From contig OW818662.1 of assembly GCA_942492915.1 (NCBI GenBank), forward strand, positions 1,426,001 through 1,490,000: DNA of 64,000 nt, read 5' to 3'. Shown one piece after another: positions 41,302-49,842 of this stretch. Both the position numbers and the translations under genes were made by a program. Below the pieces are notes generated by a model. The model did no database searches. It was not told the origin of the DNA and worked only from the letters and a program-made list of their open reading frames with translations. The DNA comes from Turneriella sp942492915 (lineage in GTDB: Bacteria > Spirochaetota > Leptospiria > Turneriellales > Turneriellaceae). Numbering within the stretch: position 1 is the stretch's first letter; the number at the start of each line of letters is the position of its first letter.

Positions 41302-42085
41302 GATCGATTGCGCCGTCGGCGATCAGTTTCAAACCACCGGTATTGCGCGCGAGCGAGGTATGTGAAATCGCGGCAACGTCGCGGCCTTCGGCGAGCGCCG
41401 AATTCGCCGTAATCATCGCTCCGCTCTTCTCGCTGCCTTCGACGAAGACTGTTGTCTCGCTGAGTCCCGCAATGATACGATTGCGCCGGACAAAATGGTG
41501 CTTCATGGGCTTCTGTTTAGGCTCATACTCAGAGAGCAGCAATATGCTCTCAGAGGACGAAGCCAGATGATAGATGTCACGATTTTCCAGTGGGTAAAGA
41601 TGTTCAAACCCGTTTGGCAACACCGCGATCGTTGAACCTGCGAAGGCGAGTGCGGCATGGTGGCTGACCGCGTCGATGCCGCGCGCGATACCTGAAACAA
41701 CGGTGAGACCTTCGGCGGCAAAACTTTCTGCGAGCTGCGCCGCAGCGCGTCTGCCGGCCAGCGAGGGTTCACGCGTACCGACCATTGAAATCGATGGCTG
41801 CGCAAGCAGCGCCCGATTGCCCCGCGCGAAGAAGGCATATGGAGCGTGAGAAGTTTCCCGCAAAAGCACCGGATAATCGTCATCTGCCACGGTAATGATG
41901 TGATCAGACCCAATAGTCGAAAACAGGCCTTCTGCGGCTGTAAAGGCTACGCCAGCGCGCTCAGCGAGCTGGATACGCGCAAATTGCTCAATACTGTCTG
42001 AAGCCTCAAGAGTGCGACGGCTTTTCTCCGTGAAGAAGCGGTTGGCGAGATGCAGTGCGAGATAACAAACCGCAGCGCCAGACAT
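41255..42085 (-). CDS. dprA: DNA-processing protein DprA
   Basis: Loads RecA on incoming single-stranded DNA during natural transformation. A 276-residue Rossmann-fold protein with family motifs: SMVGTREPSLAGRR (100-113), SGIARGIDAVSHHAAL (131-146), RRNRIIAGLSE (200-210) and EKSGAMITANSALAEGRDV (219-237). A short N-terminal helical region is present, while the C-terminal winged-helix (DML1) seen in some DprA proteins is absent. It lies just after the adenylate cyclase gene (2 bases between) on the same strand. Other competence genes are not visible here. Confidence 0.93.
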   Translation of the reverse strand: MSGAAVCYLALHLANRFFTEKSRRTLEASDSIEQFARIQLAERAGVAFTAAEGLFSTIGSDHIITVADDDYPVLLRETSHAPYAFFARGNRALLAQPSISMVGTREPSLAGRRAAAQLAESFAAEGLTVVSGIARGIDAVSHHAALAFAGSTIAVLPNGFEHLYPLENRDIYHLASSSESILLLSEYEPKQKPMKHHFVRRNRIIAGLSETTVFVEGSEKSGAMITANSALAEGRDVAAISHTSLARNTGGLKLIADGAIDLTERAMSFHTVRVLP

Positions 42086-42086
42086 A

Positions 42087-44249
42087 TTATTTGGAGGTCA
42101 TCACGTATTCGCCGCTCCAACCTGCTGGAGGCGGGCTCGAACGGTATTCGGCTATACGCGAGAGAAACAGCAGGCATGCCTCATCTTGTTTCTTCGCGAG
42201 CGCATTGTTGAAATATTGTTCGGCTTTATCCCAGCTTTGTTTGCGGTATTCGTCGAGACCCGATTCGAACAGCGAAATAAACGTCAGCGTCGTTGCATCC
42301 ACCTCACCCTTTTCACCGGCAAGTTCATAGATTCGGATAGCTTCGTTCTTGCCTTTTACCGCAACAAAGTCGAGCAGGCGCGTGACGAATTGGTTTTTGA
42401 TCAGTTCTTGTGTTTTCTGACCCACGATGATGCGTGTACCGTAATATTTGTTGATGCCTTCAAGTCGGCTGGCCAGGTTCACGGCATCGCCGATGACGGT
42501 ATAGTTCAAGCGCTCTGCCGACCCCATGTTACCGACGATAATTTCACCGGTGTTCAGGCCAATGCGCGCCCTGAAAACGGGCTTGCCCTCAGCCGTCCAC
42601 TTCGCTTCGAGCTCGAGCAACCGCTTCTGGCACCGCAGGGCGGCGCGGGCGGCTTTTACTGCGTGATCGGGGACTGCTTGGGGTGCACCCCAGAATGCCA
42701 TGACCGCATCGCCGATGTACTTGTCGACCGTACCGCTCTCTTCTGCGATAATGCGGCTCATCTCGCCCAGATAATCAGCAAGCAGTTCGACCAGCTCTTC
42801 GGGTTTCAGGCTTTCTGAAACGGTGGTGAAACCTTCAATATCTGAGAAGTGCACAGTAAGTTCACGCTTTTCACCTTGCAGGTGAGCATCACCTTCTTGC
42901 GCAATCAATTGCCTCACAATATCAGCAGGAACAAACTTGCCGAAGGAACGTAAACCCTGCCGCATCTTGTAAAATGACAATACCATATTTTGTACGTCGG
43001 TAATTGATGACACAATTGTTTTCTGTGAGTTGAGATCAAAACGCTGAATTTTATCCATTTCGTGCGACAGGTCGCTGAGCGGTCTGGCCAATCGCCTCGA
43101 GAATATATATCCCAGAATGACTGCGAGCAAAATCAACACCGTAGAGGCTGCCATAACAATGCGCGTGTTTCTTCTGACAAAATAGAAAAATTCGTCTTCG
43201 GGAATAATCACCCCGCTCTGCCAGTCGAGGCCGGTGTACGCCGGGAAAGGGGTGAAGATACCCACGTAACGACTGCCGGCGAGTTTGAAATCAAAATAGA
43301 ACGGGCGTTTCGATTTCATCCATTTCTTGTTCTTTTGCAGTTTCTTTAATTTCTTCAACATTGCCGTATGCGCAGCTTGAATTTCAGGATTTGCAAACTC
43401 GGTAATGTTCTTCAGAGCAAGGTCTTTTCCCGCATCTTTAACAAACGGCGCAGAATCCCGACTCGCCTGCGGCGCCGCGATCATCTGCATTTGTTTGTCC
43501 ATAAGAAACGCTTTGCCTGCTTCACCGACCTTGACCCCGCCGATAAACAGCGACAAATCACCGAGCGTGATATCGATGCAAACTGCACCGGCAGCGGCGC
43601 CGCGTTGCGTGTTATCTGCTGAACAGAAAGTAAATCCCGGGGCGCCGGTCGAAAACGTTTTGTGCACAATTACCCCTGATTTGGCAGGCGACAGATTTTT
43701 CTGTGCCCAGGGATACTGTTGAACAGGGCCGAGCGCCTTCTCTTCGAAGACAATATCGAGTTGCTTTTTTTCTGCTTCTTTTTGTTCGTCAATTTCTTCG
43801 AGAAGGTTCTGCTGCTGCGGCGCAGGCAGCGTGCGGTTAGTCGCCAGATAAACCCTTCCGTTTCGTATCAGGTACGCGTTCGAAAGATATGGCTGGTCTT
43901 CAAAAATATCTTTCAGCTCTTCTTCTATTTGTCTGCGTTGAGCGACAAAATCGAGTTTTTGAATCGCCTCGCGCGCATCGGATGCCAGCGAACGCGCTTC
44001 GCCGAAGAATTGAGAAGCCTTGTCGGTAAAACGATAGGCTTTGTCTTCCATCAGCGTATCGACCAGAAACTGCGTCGACTGCCTGCCCCCAAGGTACGAG
44101 ACGAGAATGATGAGGCCGGCCGAAAAAACAATCAGCAGCGTCAGCAGCGAAACAATGCTCCACCGCATAGAGAGTTCCATTCGGGGGATCTTTACCGTGC
44201 TGATATCGGCAACCTTACTCAGTTCTTCCGCTCTTGTTTTTCGGCTCAT
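42087..44249 (-). CDS. Membrane-bound class III adenylate/guanylate cyclase
   Basis: About 720 residues from the ATG at 44249 (a TTG two codons earlier is an alternative). Topology: N-terminal helix (WSIVSLLTLLIVFSAGLIILVSYLGG), a periplasmic Cache-like sensor (about 65-350), a second helix (IVMAASTVLILLAVILGYIFS), HAMP-like linker, then the catalytic domain. Metal-binding aspartates lie in VHFSDIEGFTT and KYIGDAVMAFWGAP; the transition-state region is ERLNYTVIGDAVNLASRLEG. A helical, TPR-like tail follows (YRKQSWDKAEQYFNNALAKKQ). It probably makes cAMP in response to a periplasmic signal. The 3' end is 2 bases from dprA. Confidence 0.9.
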   Translation of the reverse strand: MSRKTRAEELSKVADISTVKIPRMELSMRWSIVSLLTLLIVFSAGLIILVSYLGGRQSTQFLVDTLMEDKAYRFTDKASQFFGEARSLASDAREAIQKLDFVAQRRQIEEELKDIFEDQPYLSNAYLIRNGRVYLATNRTLPAPQQQNLLEEIDEQKEAEKKQLDIVFEEKALGPVQQYPWAQKNLSPAKSGVIVHKTFSTGAPGFTFCSADNTQRGAAAGAVCIDITLGDLSLFIGGVKVGEAGKAFLMDKQMQMIAAPQASRDSAPFVKDAGKDLALKNITEFANPEIQAAHTAMLKKLKKLQKNKKWMKSKRPFYFDFKLAGSRYVGIFTPFPAYTGLDWQSGVIIPEDEFFYFVRRNTRIVMAASTVLILLAVILGYIFSRRLARPLSDLSHEMDKIQRFDLNSQKTIVSSITDVQNMVLSFYKMRQGLRSFGKFVPADIVRQLIAQEGDAHLQGEKRELTVHFSDIEGFTTVSESLKPEELVELLADYLGEMSRIIAEESGTVDKYIGDAVMAFWGAPQAVPDHAVKAARAALRCQKRLLELEAKWTAEGKPVFRARIGLNTGEIIVGNMGSAERLNYTVIGDAVNLASRLEGINKYYGTRIIVGQKTQELIKNQFVTRLLDFVAVKGKNEAIRIYELAGEKGEVDATTLTFISLFESGLDEYRKQSWDKAEQYFNNALAKKQDEACLLFLSRIAEYRSSPPPAGWSGEYVMTSK

Positions 44250-44321
44250 GTACAACTGTGGCAGTCAGGTATCCTTAAGCAAGAGTTTTTCAACCTGTCG
44301 GCCAGAACAGCCCTGTCCGTA

Positions 44322-45728
44322 ATGGAAGTTCACGCCAACACAAAAACAGCGGTCTATTTTATCGGCATCGGTGGCACAGCGATGGCCGGCGCAGCCGTTA
44401 TGGCGCGGGAATTGGGGTTTAGCGTGCGTGGCGCTGATGCGAACCTGTATCCGCCGACCCTGAATGAGCTGATCGCAGCGAATATAAACTTCAAGACAGC
44501 GTACGCTGTTGAAAATCTCAAGCCGACGCCCGACATGGTCGTTGTAGGCAATGCAATCAGCCGCGGCAACGTCGAACTCGAGGCGGCTCTCGCGGGGCGC
44601 CTGAATATACTTTCGTTGCCCGAATTTCTGGCGCGTTTTGTTATCAGAGACCGCGAATGTTTCGTAATCGCCGGCACCCATGGCAAGACGACAACAACCT
44701 CGCTCGTCGCTCATCTGCTGCGCTCTGCCGGTATTGATACCGGCTACATGATCGGTGGTGTAGCGCCCGATTTCGAACGCAGCGCGAGCCTCGGCAGTGC
44801 ATCGGCGTTTGTCATCGAAGGCGACGAATACGACACGTCGGTATTCGATCCGCGACCAAAATTTCTCTCTTATCGCCCCTTTAACGCCCTCATCAACAAC
44901 ATCGAATTCGACCACGCAGATATTTTTGCCGATCTTTCAGCCGTGAAGGCGGCCTTTGCGCGCCTTGTAAAAATTATCCCCGACAACGGTCTGTTGGTCA
45001 CCAATGCAGACAATGAAGCGTGTGTGGCGCTTGCGGCTGAAGCGCGACCTGAAGTTATCTTTTTCGGTTGCTCTGAAAGTGCGCACTACAGGTTGTTAAG
45101 AACAGAACCCGGTGCATTCAGCAATATCACCTTCAGCGTGAACGGTATAACGCGGCAGGCCGAATTTGCGCTGCCCGGAGAGCACAATGCACTCAACCTA
45201 CTGGCCGCGCTCGCGCTGATCTCGCGCCTGAAGATTGACTGGCCAACGCTCAGAAACGCGATTTACTCTTTCAAAGGAGTTAAGCGCAGGCTCGAGCTGC
45301 GTTACGACGGAGCGCGCTGCACGGTGATTGAAGATTTTGCGCACCACCCGACTGCAATTCGTAATAGTATCGCAACCCTGCGGGCCCGCTTTCCCGGCCG
45401 CCGGTTGCTGCTCATGATCGAGCCGCGCAGCAACACCATGGTGCGCAATATTTTTCAGCGCGAACTCGCCGAGGCGCTTGCGCAAGCAGATGAGACGCTC
45501 ATCGCCGAAATCTATCGACCCGAAAAATACGCTCAAAGCGATCGGCTGAATCTCGCCCAACTCATCTCTGACATTGAGCAGAGCGGCTCGCGAGCCGAAA
45601 AATTGCCCGCGGACGATCGTCTGGCATATGTGAACGAGCACATACACACGGGCGACGTCGTGTGTTTCATGACCAACGGGAGTTTTGGTGGCTTAATCGA
45701 TGCTACGGTTTCAATGCTCGACGCTTAA
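44322..45728 (+). CDS. mpl: UDP-MurNAc:tripeptide ligase Mpl (murein recycling)
   Basis: From the ATG at 44322 (MEVHANTKTAVYFIGIGGTAMAG) the product has 468 residues, matching Mpl. It has the Mur-ligase N-terminal Rossmann domain, the ATP site AGTHGKTTTTSLVAHLL (about 115), the SxEGDEYDT element (VIEGDEYDTSVFDPRP), and C-terminal HHPTAIRNSIATLR. Mpl joins recycled L-Ala-gamma-D-Glu-meso-DAP to UDP-MurNAc. The VEDFAHHPTA (here IEDFAHHPTA) and GDEYDTAFFD-like blocks distinguish it from MurC. The open frame upstream to 43719 lies opposite the cyclase gene and is not coding. Its end overlaps the convergent TraB-family gene by four bases. Confidence 0.92.
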   Translation: MEVHANTKTAVYFIGIGGTAMAGAAVMARELGFSVRGADANLYPPTLNELIAANINFKTAYAVENLKPTPDMVVVGNAISRGNVELEAALAGRLNILSLPEFLARFVIRDRECFVIAGTHGKTTTTSLVAHLLRSAGIDTGYMIGGVAPDFERSASLGSASAFVIEGDEYDTSVFDPRPKFLSYRPFNALINNIEFDHADIFADLSAVKAAFARLVKIIPDNGLLVTNADNEACVALAAEARPEVIFFGCSESAHYRLLRTEPGAFSNITFSVNGITRQAEFALPGEHNALNLLAALALISRLKIDWPTLRNAIYSFKGVKRRLELRYDGARCTVIEDFAHHPTAIRNSIATLRARFPGRRLLLMIEPRSNTMVRNIFQRELAEALAQADETLIAEIYRPEKYAQSDRLNLAQLISDIEQSGSRAEKLPADDRLAYVNEHIHTGDVVCFMTNGSFGGLIDATVSMLDA

Positions 45729-46954
45729 ACGTACCAGATAAAGACCCAGTAACCGATGGCGCTCGATGTCTGACCGAGAAAGAAGACCATGAAGATGCGA
45801 AAGATACGATTGCGATAAAAGCTCTTGAATTTTGTCGTCGCCTCTGCCATAGATTCAAAATCTGTGACTTCGGGCTTTCGGTACATTGCCTCGAGCAGCG
45901 CCGCGACCCAACCTGATTTGATCACCGGCAAGAAAGTGCTCACCGGCGAGACGACGATACCCGCAAGATAAGCCAGAATATGCGGCGTCCAGACAATTGT
46001 GATCGCTGCGGTTACCGAACATTTGATGATAATCCAGGCTTTGAGCGTCGCGGCAATATCAAGGGTTTTTGTGCCCGACAAAGTGAAATAGGTCAATAGC
46101 GCCACGATAATCACGATGGGAGAGAGAAACGCGACCAGTGACCGCCAAAGCTTAGCCGGCCGAAGGTAAGTTAATGAATTCATGTTGTGCTCGAGGTGCA
46201 GTGCCTCTTCCATACCTCGCAGGTGACCTGCGCCCACGATGACCAAGACCTTTTTGGGATGCTCTTTGCCATGCAAAACGGTGTCGCGCACTTTCTGCGC
46301 CATGTACTGGTCACGCTCGTCGATGATAATTTCACGGATCTTTCTGAAAGTCGGCGGTAGCGAATCGAGCAGCGACTGTAATGCGTCTCTTTCTTTTAGT
46401 TTCTCTATATCGTCTTTCTGCATGTCTTCGGTGACGAATAAGGACGCCATGAGTTCGCTCATCAGCCGCATTTTTCCCCAGAAGCCAACGCTCTGCCACG
46501 CACGCTTCAGCGTAATGCGTATCTCGCGGTCGATAAATTCAATTCTGAGCTTACGCGCGGTGGCAACTTCGATTGCTTTTTTAAATTCTGCCCCTGGCGC
46601 CGAGGTCAGCTGATCACCCATTTTTTTCTGGAAAATCGAAAGCAGAATAGACGAAAACAGAAGATAGATCTTGCCTGACTTAATGACCTGCACTATGTCC
46701 ATGTGCTTCCAATGGTCGGGATCGCGCAGATTCTTTGCCCTGCCCTCATCGAGCTCAATGAGCACGCTGTGGGGTTTTTCCTGGCGTATCGCGTGTTCGA
46801 CGTCAGCAACGCTCTCTTGGCTCACGTGCGCTGTACCGAGCAATATGACTTCGCTTTTGCCTAGTTTGAGGCGCCGCAGTTCTATCGAATAGCCCCCTTT
46901 ACGGGGTTTTGCAGATGAGGATTTATTAGGCTTCTTCGACCGGGTTTCTTTCAT
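45725..46954 (-). CDS. TraB/PrgY-family membrane protein
   Basis: From the ATG at 46954 (MKETRSKKPNKSS) about 409 residues. The TraB/PrgY domain opens with VILLGTAHVSQESVADVEHAI and continues VLIELDEGR, RIEFIDREIRITLKRAW, RDTVLHGKEHPKKVLVIVGAGHLRGMEE; the paired GTAH and GAGHL motifs are diagnostic. C-terminal helices (LVAFLSPIVIIVALLTYFTL, AWIIIKCSVTAAITIVW, ILAYLAGIVVSPVSTFLPVI, IFRIFMVFFLGQTSSAIGYWV) place it in the membrane. PrgY inactivates peptide pheromones; relatives may be metal proteases of unknown substrate. The start overlaps the upstream VWA/FHA gene by 29 bases. Confidence 0.86.
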   Translation of the reverse strand: MKETRSKKPNKSSSAKPRKGGYSIELRRLKLGKSEVILLGTAHVSQESVADVEHAIRQEKPHSVLIELDEGRAKNLRDPDHWKHMDIVQVIKSGKIYLLFSSILLSIFQKKMGDQLTSAPGAEFKKAIEVATARKLRIEFIDREIRITLKRAWQSVGFWGKMRLMSELMASLFVTEDMQKDDIEKLKERDALQSLLDSLPPTFRKIREIIIDERDQYMAQKVRDTVLHGKEHPKKVLVIVGAGHLRGMEEALHLEHNMNSLTYLRPAKLWRSLVAFLSPIVIIVALLTYFTLSGTKTLDIAATLKAWIIIKCSVTAAITIVWTPHILAYLAGIVVSPVSTFLPVIKSGWVAALLEAMYRKPEVTDFESMAEATTKFKSFYRNRIFRIFMVFFLGQTSSAIGYWVFIWYV

Positions 46955-48428
46955 ACGATGCCGCGCTTTTCCTGAATATGAGTTTTGTCCTGCCGAGGGA
47001 GATTTCATCGAAATCGTTCAGCTCTTTCGGACGCAGCAATTTTTTGCCGTTAAGGTAGGTGCCGTGTTCTGACATGAGGTCGTACAGGACAAATTTCTGT
47101 TGCTGCCGCTCAATTTTTGCATGCCGCGCTGACACGGTGCTGTCGTCGATCACAATCGAATTGTCTTCGGCAAAACCGATAGTAATGTTGTGCCAGTTGA
47201 TACGGTATTTGCGGCCGGTATGCGGGCCTTCTTTTTCCACGAGCCAGCCATGGTGGTAGTCGAGCGGCAATTTTGCCTTCGTTTGCTGGCTCTTGCGTTC
47301 GGGGTTCAGTCTGAAGTCGTCAGGTGCGACATAGGCCGGCGGATTCAGATTTTCGACTTTGACGTTTATTTCCTGCCTGCGAAAGAAAAGCATGACGATC
47401 ACCGCGACCAGCAGAATTACGATCAGCGATAAGAGTATTTCGGGCATATGTCTCCTGATGGCGGCCGTCGAGTTTTCAAAGGTCAGTTTTTCCGGTTCGG
47501 ACGAATTTTTTGCGGGCGCCAATGAGGCTTCGGCGCTATTGGGCAGAGTATAAGAACGTACCAGACCTGCGGGTGAAAGCGCCGATTCAATTTCCAGATC
47601 GACGGTTGCCCCGGGCTTCTGCCGCGTGGCGTAGCTCAGGCGATATTCCTGAGATTTCAGACGTCCGAGAAATCTGAAGACTTTGCCGAGGTCATGGCTG
47701 TCGTGGGCTTTGAACGCGTCGCCGCCTGAGATGCGCGCGAGCCTGATCAGCTGCTTCAGCGCAAACGACCGGTAGCGACCAGCGACGAACAGCGGCACCG
47801 GGTGCGACGTAAAAAGTTCTATTAGGTCACCGATCACTACGCGCGAGGCATTCTCTTTGCCGTCGGTATAAACAACGATCGCGCGCTGCTGCGGCAAGTC
47901 ACGTAACATTTTGTGCGCTTCAACGATTGCATCATAGAGCATGGTGCGCGAGCCGGTCTGCCTGAGCTTGCGAATGCGTGCCTTGAGCACCTCTTTGTCT
48001 GAAGTAAAGTTTAATTGCCGATAGACTTTTCTGTCAAACGTGACCAGGGCCACGGCATCCCCTGGCTTCAACCGATCGACGAAGGCGAGCGCAGCATGCT
48101 TGAAATCGGCAAATTGGCGGCGAGAGAGAGACCGACTCAGATCGGCGAGTAGAACAGTGCGCGAAGAGGCCTCGGCGCCGACAGGTTCAACGCGCAGCGA
48201 ATCCTGCGGAACGCCGTTTTCTTTGAGTTTGAAGCTTGAGGCAACCTCGGCAGCCGGGGTTTCGTTATCGCCGAGCGTGCCCGCGATGACACGCGCTTCG
48301 ATGCGGCCATCGCCGAGTTGTTTCACAGCAGTGATGCGCGCGTTATGAAAACCCTGCGCTGCAAGTGCAAACGCCGCACCGCTGATGAGACATAAGATTA
48401 ACCGGCGTGCTGTGGCTCGCTGAAGCAT
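46926..48428 (-). CDS. VWA plus FHA domain membrane protein
   Basis: From the ATG at 48428 (AAGAAG upstream) about 500 residues. Signal-type N-terminus (LILCLISGAAFALAAQG), then a von Willebrand A domain (VLLADLSRSLSRRQFADFKHA to FKAHDSHDLGKVF): the MIDAS DxSxS reads DLSRS, and Thr/Asp further on (YTDGKEN) completes it. A membrane helix follows (ILLSLIVILLVAVIVMLFF, about 345-363), then a cytoplasmic FHA domain (NITIGFAEDNSIVIDDSTVSARHAKIERQ, SEHGTYLNGKKL) that would bind phosphothreonine. So an outside adhesion/metal domain is joined to an inside phospho-signal reader. Start overlaps nothing; the 5' end of the frame overlaps lepB by 0-31 bases depending on start. Confidence 0.86.
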   Translation of the reverse strand: MLQRATARRLILCLISGAAFALAAQGFHNARITAVKQLGDGRIEARVIAGTLGDNETPAAEVASSFKLKENGVPQDSLRVEPVGAEASSRTVLLADLSRSLSRRQFADFKHAALAFVDRLKPGDAVALVTFDRKVYRQLNFTSDKEVLKARIRKLRQTGSRTMLYDAIVEAHKMLRDLPQQRAIVVYTDGKENASRVVIGDLIELFTSHPVPLFVAGRYRSFALKQLIRLARISGGDAFKAHDSHDLGKVFRFLGRLKSQEYRLSYATRQKPGATVDLEIESALSPAGLVRSYTLPNSAEASLAPAKNSSEPEKLTFENSTAAIRRHMPEILLSLIVILLVAVIVMLFFRRQEINVKVENLNPPAYVAPDDFRLNPERKSQQTKAKLPLDYHHGWLVEKEGPHTGRKYRINWHNITIGFAEDNSIVIDDSTVSARHAKIERQQQKFVLYDLMSEHGTYLNGKKLLRPKELNDFDEISLGRTKLIFRKSAASYERNPVEEA

Positions 48429-48448
48429 GGCTTCTTTATTATCGACCT

Positions 48449-49414
48449 TTAGTAGATCCTTCTGAAAACTCTCTCCCACCTTACGTACACCCCGGAGAAC
48501 TTGCCGGTGATCGTATACCAGAGGTTGATGATCGGGTTGAGCTCGCTGTTACCGCCCGTGCCCCAATTTACAGAAAGGTAGGATAGATAAACTTTGCCGT
48601 GAATTTGGTCGGCGTCGATGAGACCCCAGGTTTGCCCCTGCGCGCTGTCATAGATCTTTTGGCAATCCTTCGCGGTTTTTTCGCTCGAATACGTGTCATA
48701 CATACAGTCGTTAAATTGTCTGCAGGCCGCGCGCAGCCGGTTCTCAACCATGTCGCAGGCGCGTCCGTCTGAACTGTGGTCGCGGTTGTCGCCCATCATG
48801 AGGTATTTGCCCTGAGGAATCACCCACTTTCGACCGGGGGTCGACATCAGGGTGTCAGAAGCGCGTTCGCGGGATTTCATGATGTAATGCGTCACGACCT
48901 CTTTGCCGGTTTGCGGATTTACCATTCTTTCTTCGTATAGTCTCTCGCGTTCACCCGTCATGCCGTCTGAGAGCGTCTTTAACAAGGCTTCGTTCAGCAC
49001 CGGTCGGGTTGGATATTTGACTCCCGAAACTGTCACCTCATGGTCAGTCACCTCGATTGTGTCGCCCGGAATGCCGACCACGCGCTTTACCAGAGTCTTG
49101 TTTACGTATGAAGCTGAATCTTGCGGCGGTGTAAACGTAACAATGTCACCGCGCTCGGGGTATGCGATGCGCAGCAGGTGCGCGTTGGTATAAGGCAAAT
49201 CAAACGTGTAACGCATCTTGTTCACGAACAGAAAATCGCCGATCATCAGAGTTGGCTCCATTGAAGGCGACGGAATATTATTTGCATCGAGCACGCTCGT
49301 CTTGATGGCGAACACGAACGCAACCAGCCCTGCCAGAGAAACTGCACTGCCCGCCAACCTGTTGCTTTCAAAATAATGGCGCATCTTGAAATAGCTTTCG
49401 TAGAATCTTTTCAT
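48449..49414 (-). CDS. lepB: Signal peptidase I
   Basis: From the ATG at 49414 (AAGGA eight bases upstream) the product has 321 residues. One N-terminal anchor (AGSAVSLAGLVAFVFAIKTS) leads to the catalytic SPSMEPTL with nucleophile Ser51; the general base is K110 in LVKRVVGIPGDTIEV; MMGDNRDHSSDGRA is the box-E signature. Removes signal peptides from exported proteins at the outer face of the inner membrane. A 60-residue cysteine-bearing insertion (ACDMVENRLRAACRQFNDC and onwards) after the DSRD-type box is unusual. The ATG overlaps the upstream cytochrome gene by four bases (ATGA). Confidence 0.95.
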   Translation of the reverse strand: MKRFYESYFKMRHYFESNRLAGSAVSLAGLVAFVFAIKTSVLDANNIPSPSMEPTLMIGDFLFVNKMRYTFDLPYTNAHLLRIAYPERGDIVTFTPPQDSASYVNKTLVKRVVGIPGDTIEVTDHEVTVSGVKYPTRPVLNEALLKTLSDGMTGERERLYEERMVNPQTGKEVVTHYIMKSRERASDTLMSTPGRKWVIPQGKYLMMGDNRDHSSDGRACDMVENRLRAACRQFNDCMYDTYSSEKTAKDCQKIYDSAQGQTWGLIDADQIHGKVYLSYLSVNWGTGGNSELNPIINLWYTITGKFSGVYVRWERVFRRIY

Positions 49415-49842
49415 TTTTTTTCCTTCATCATGGTATTGTGGCAGCCTGTGCAACCGGCGAGTATTTTCCCGAGACCGTCGCGCATGCGCGCCCAGTCGGC
49501 GTCGCTGAATTTAGCGCGTGAGGATGCATAGCCGCGCAGAGAGAGCGCCTCAGCCTGAATCTGCCGGCCAAAACGTATCGCATTCTTCGATTCCCATTTG
49601 CCGAGTACCTGCCTGAAACTCTGGCCATATTCGGGATGATCTTTCATCTGCCAACCGGTCAGGCGGCCGAAAATTTCATCGAGTACCTTAGGGTCGCCGA
49701 TCGATATCGCGCTCGCGAAGTTGCGCACCGCGATATCCATTTCTATCATTTCCCTGCGAACTGCCGTCTGTTCGCCGCCGGCAGCAAAAGCGGCTGCAGC
49801 GCAGCATACGGCGGCAAGGTAAGCCAGCTGCCGGCGCATCAT
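49411..49842 (-). CDS. Small periplasmic c-type cytochrome (c'-like)
   Basis: From the ATG at 49842 the 143-residue product begins MMRRQLAYLAAVCCAAAAFAAGGE, a cleavable signal peptide. The rest is helical, and the single haem site CTGCHNTMM lies nine residues from the C-terminus. A haem site at the very end of a four-helix bundle is characteristic of cytochromes c' and c556. The start overlaps the glyA stop by four bases (ATGA) and its stop overlaps the lepB start by four, so it is translated in a chain with two housekeeping genes. Electron partner unknown. Confidence 0.82.
   Translation of the reverse strand: MMRRQLAYLAAVCCAAAAFAAGGEQTAVRREMIEMDIAVRNFASAISIGDPKVLDEIFGRLTGWQMKDHPEYGQSFRQVLGKWESKNAIRFGRQIQAEALSLRGYASSRAKFSDADWARMRDGLGKILAGCTGCHNTMMKEKK

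Noticed and set aside
43719..44321. In-frame 201-codon extension before mpl
   Set aside because: It lies opposite the class III cyclase gene, lacks family resemblance, and Mpl length is matched by the ATG at 44322.
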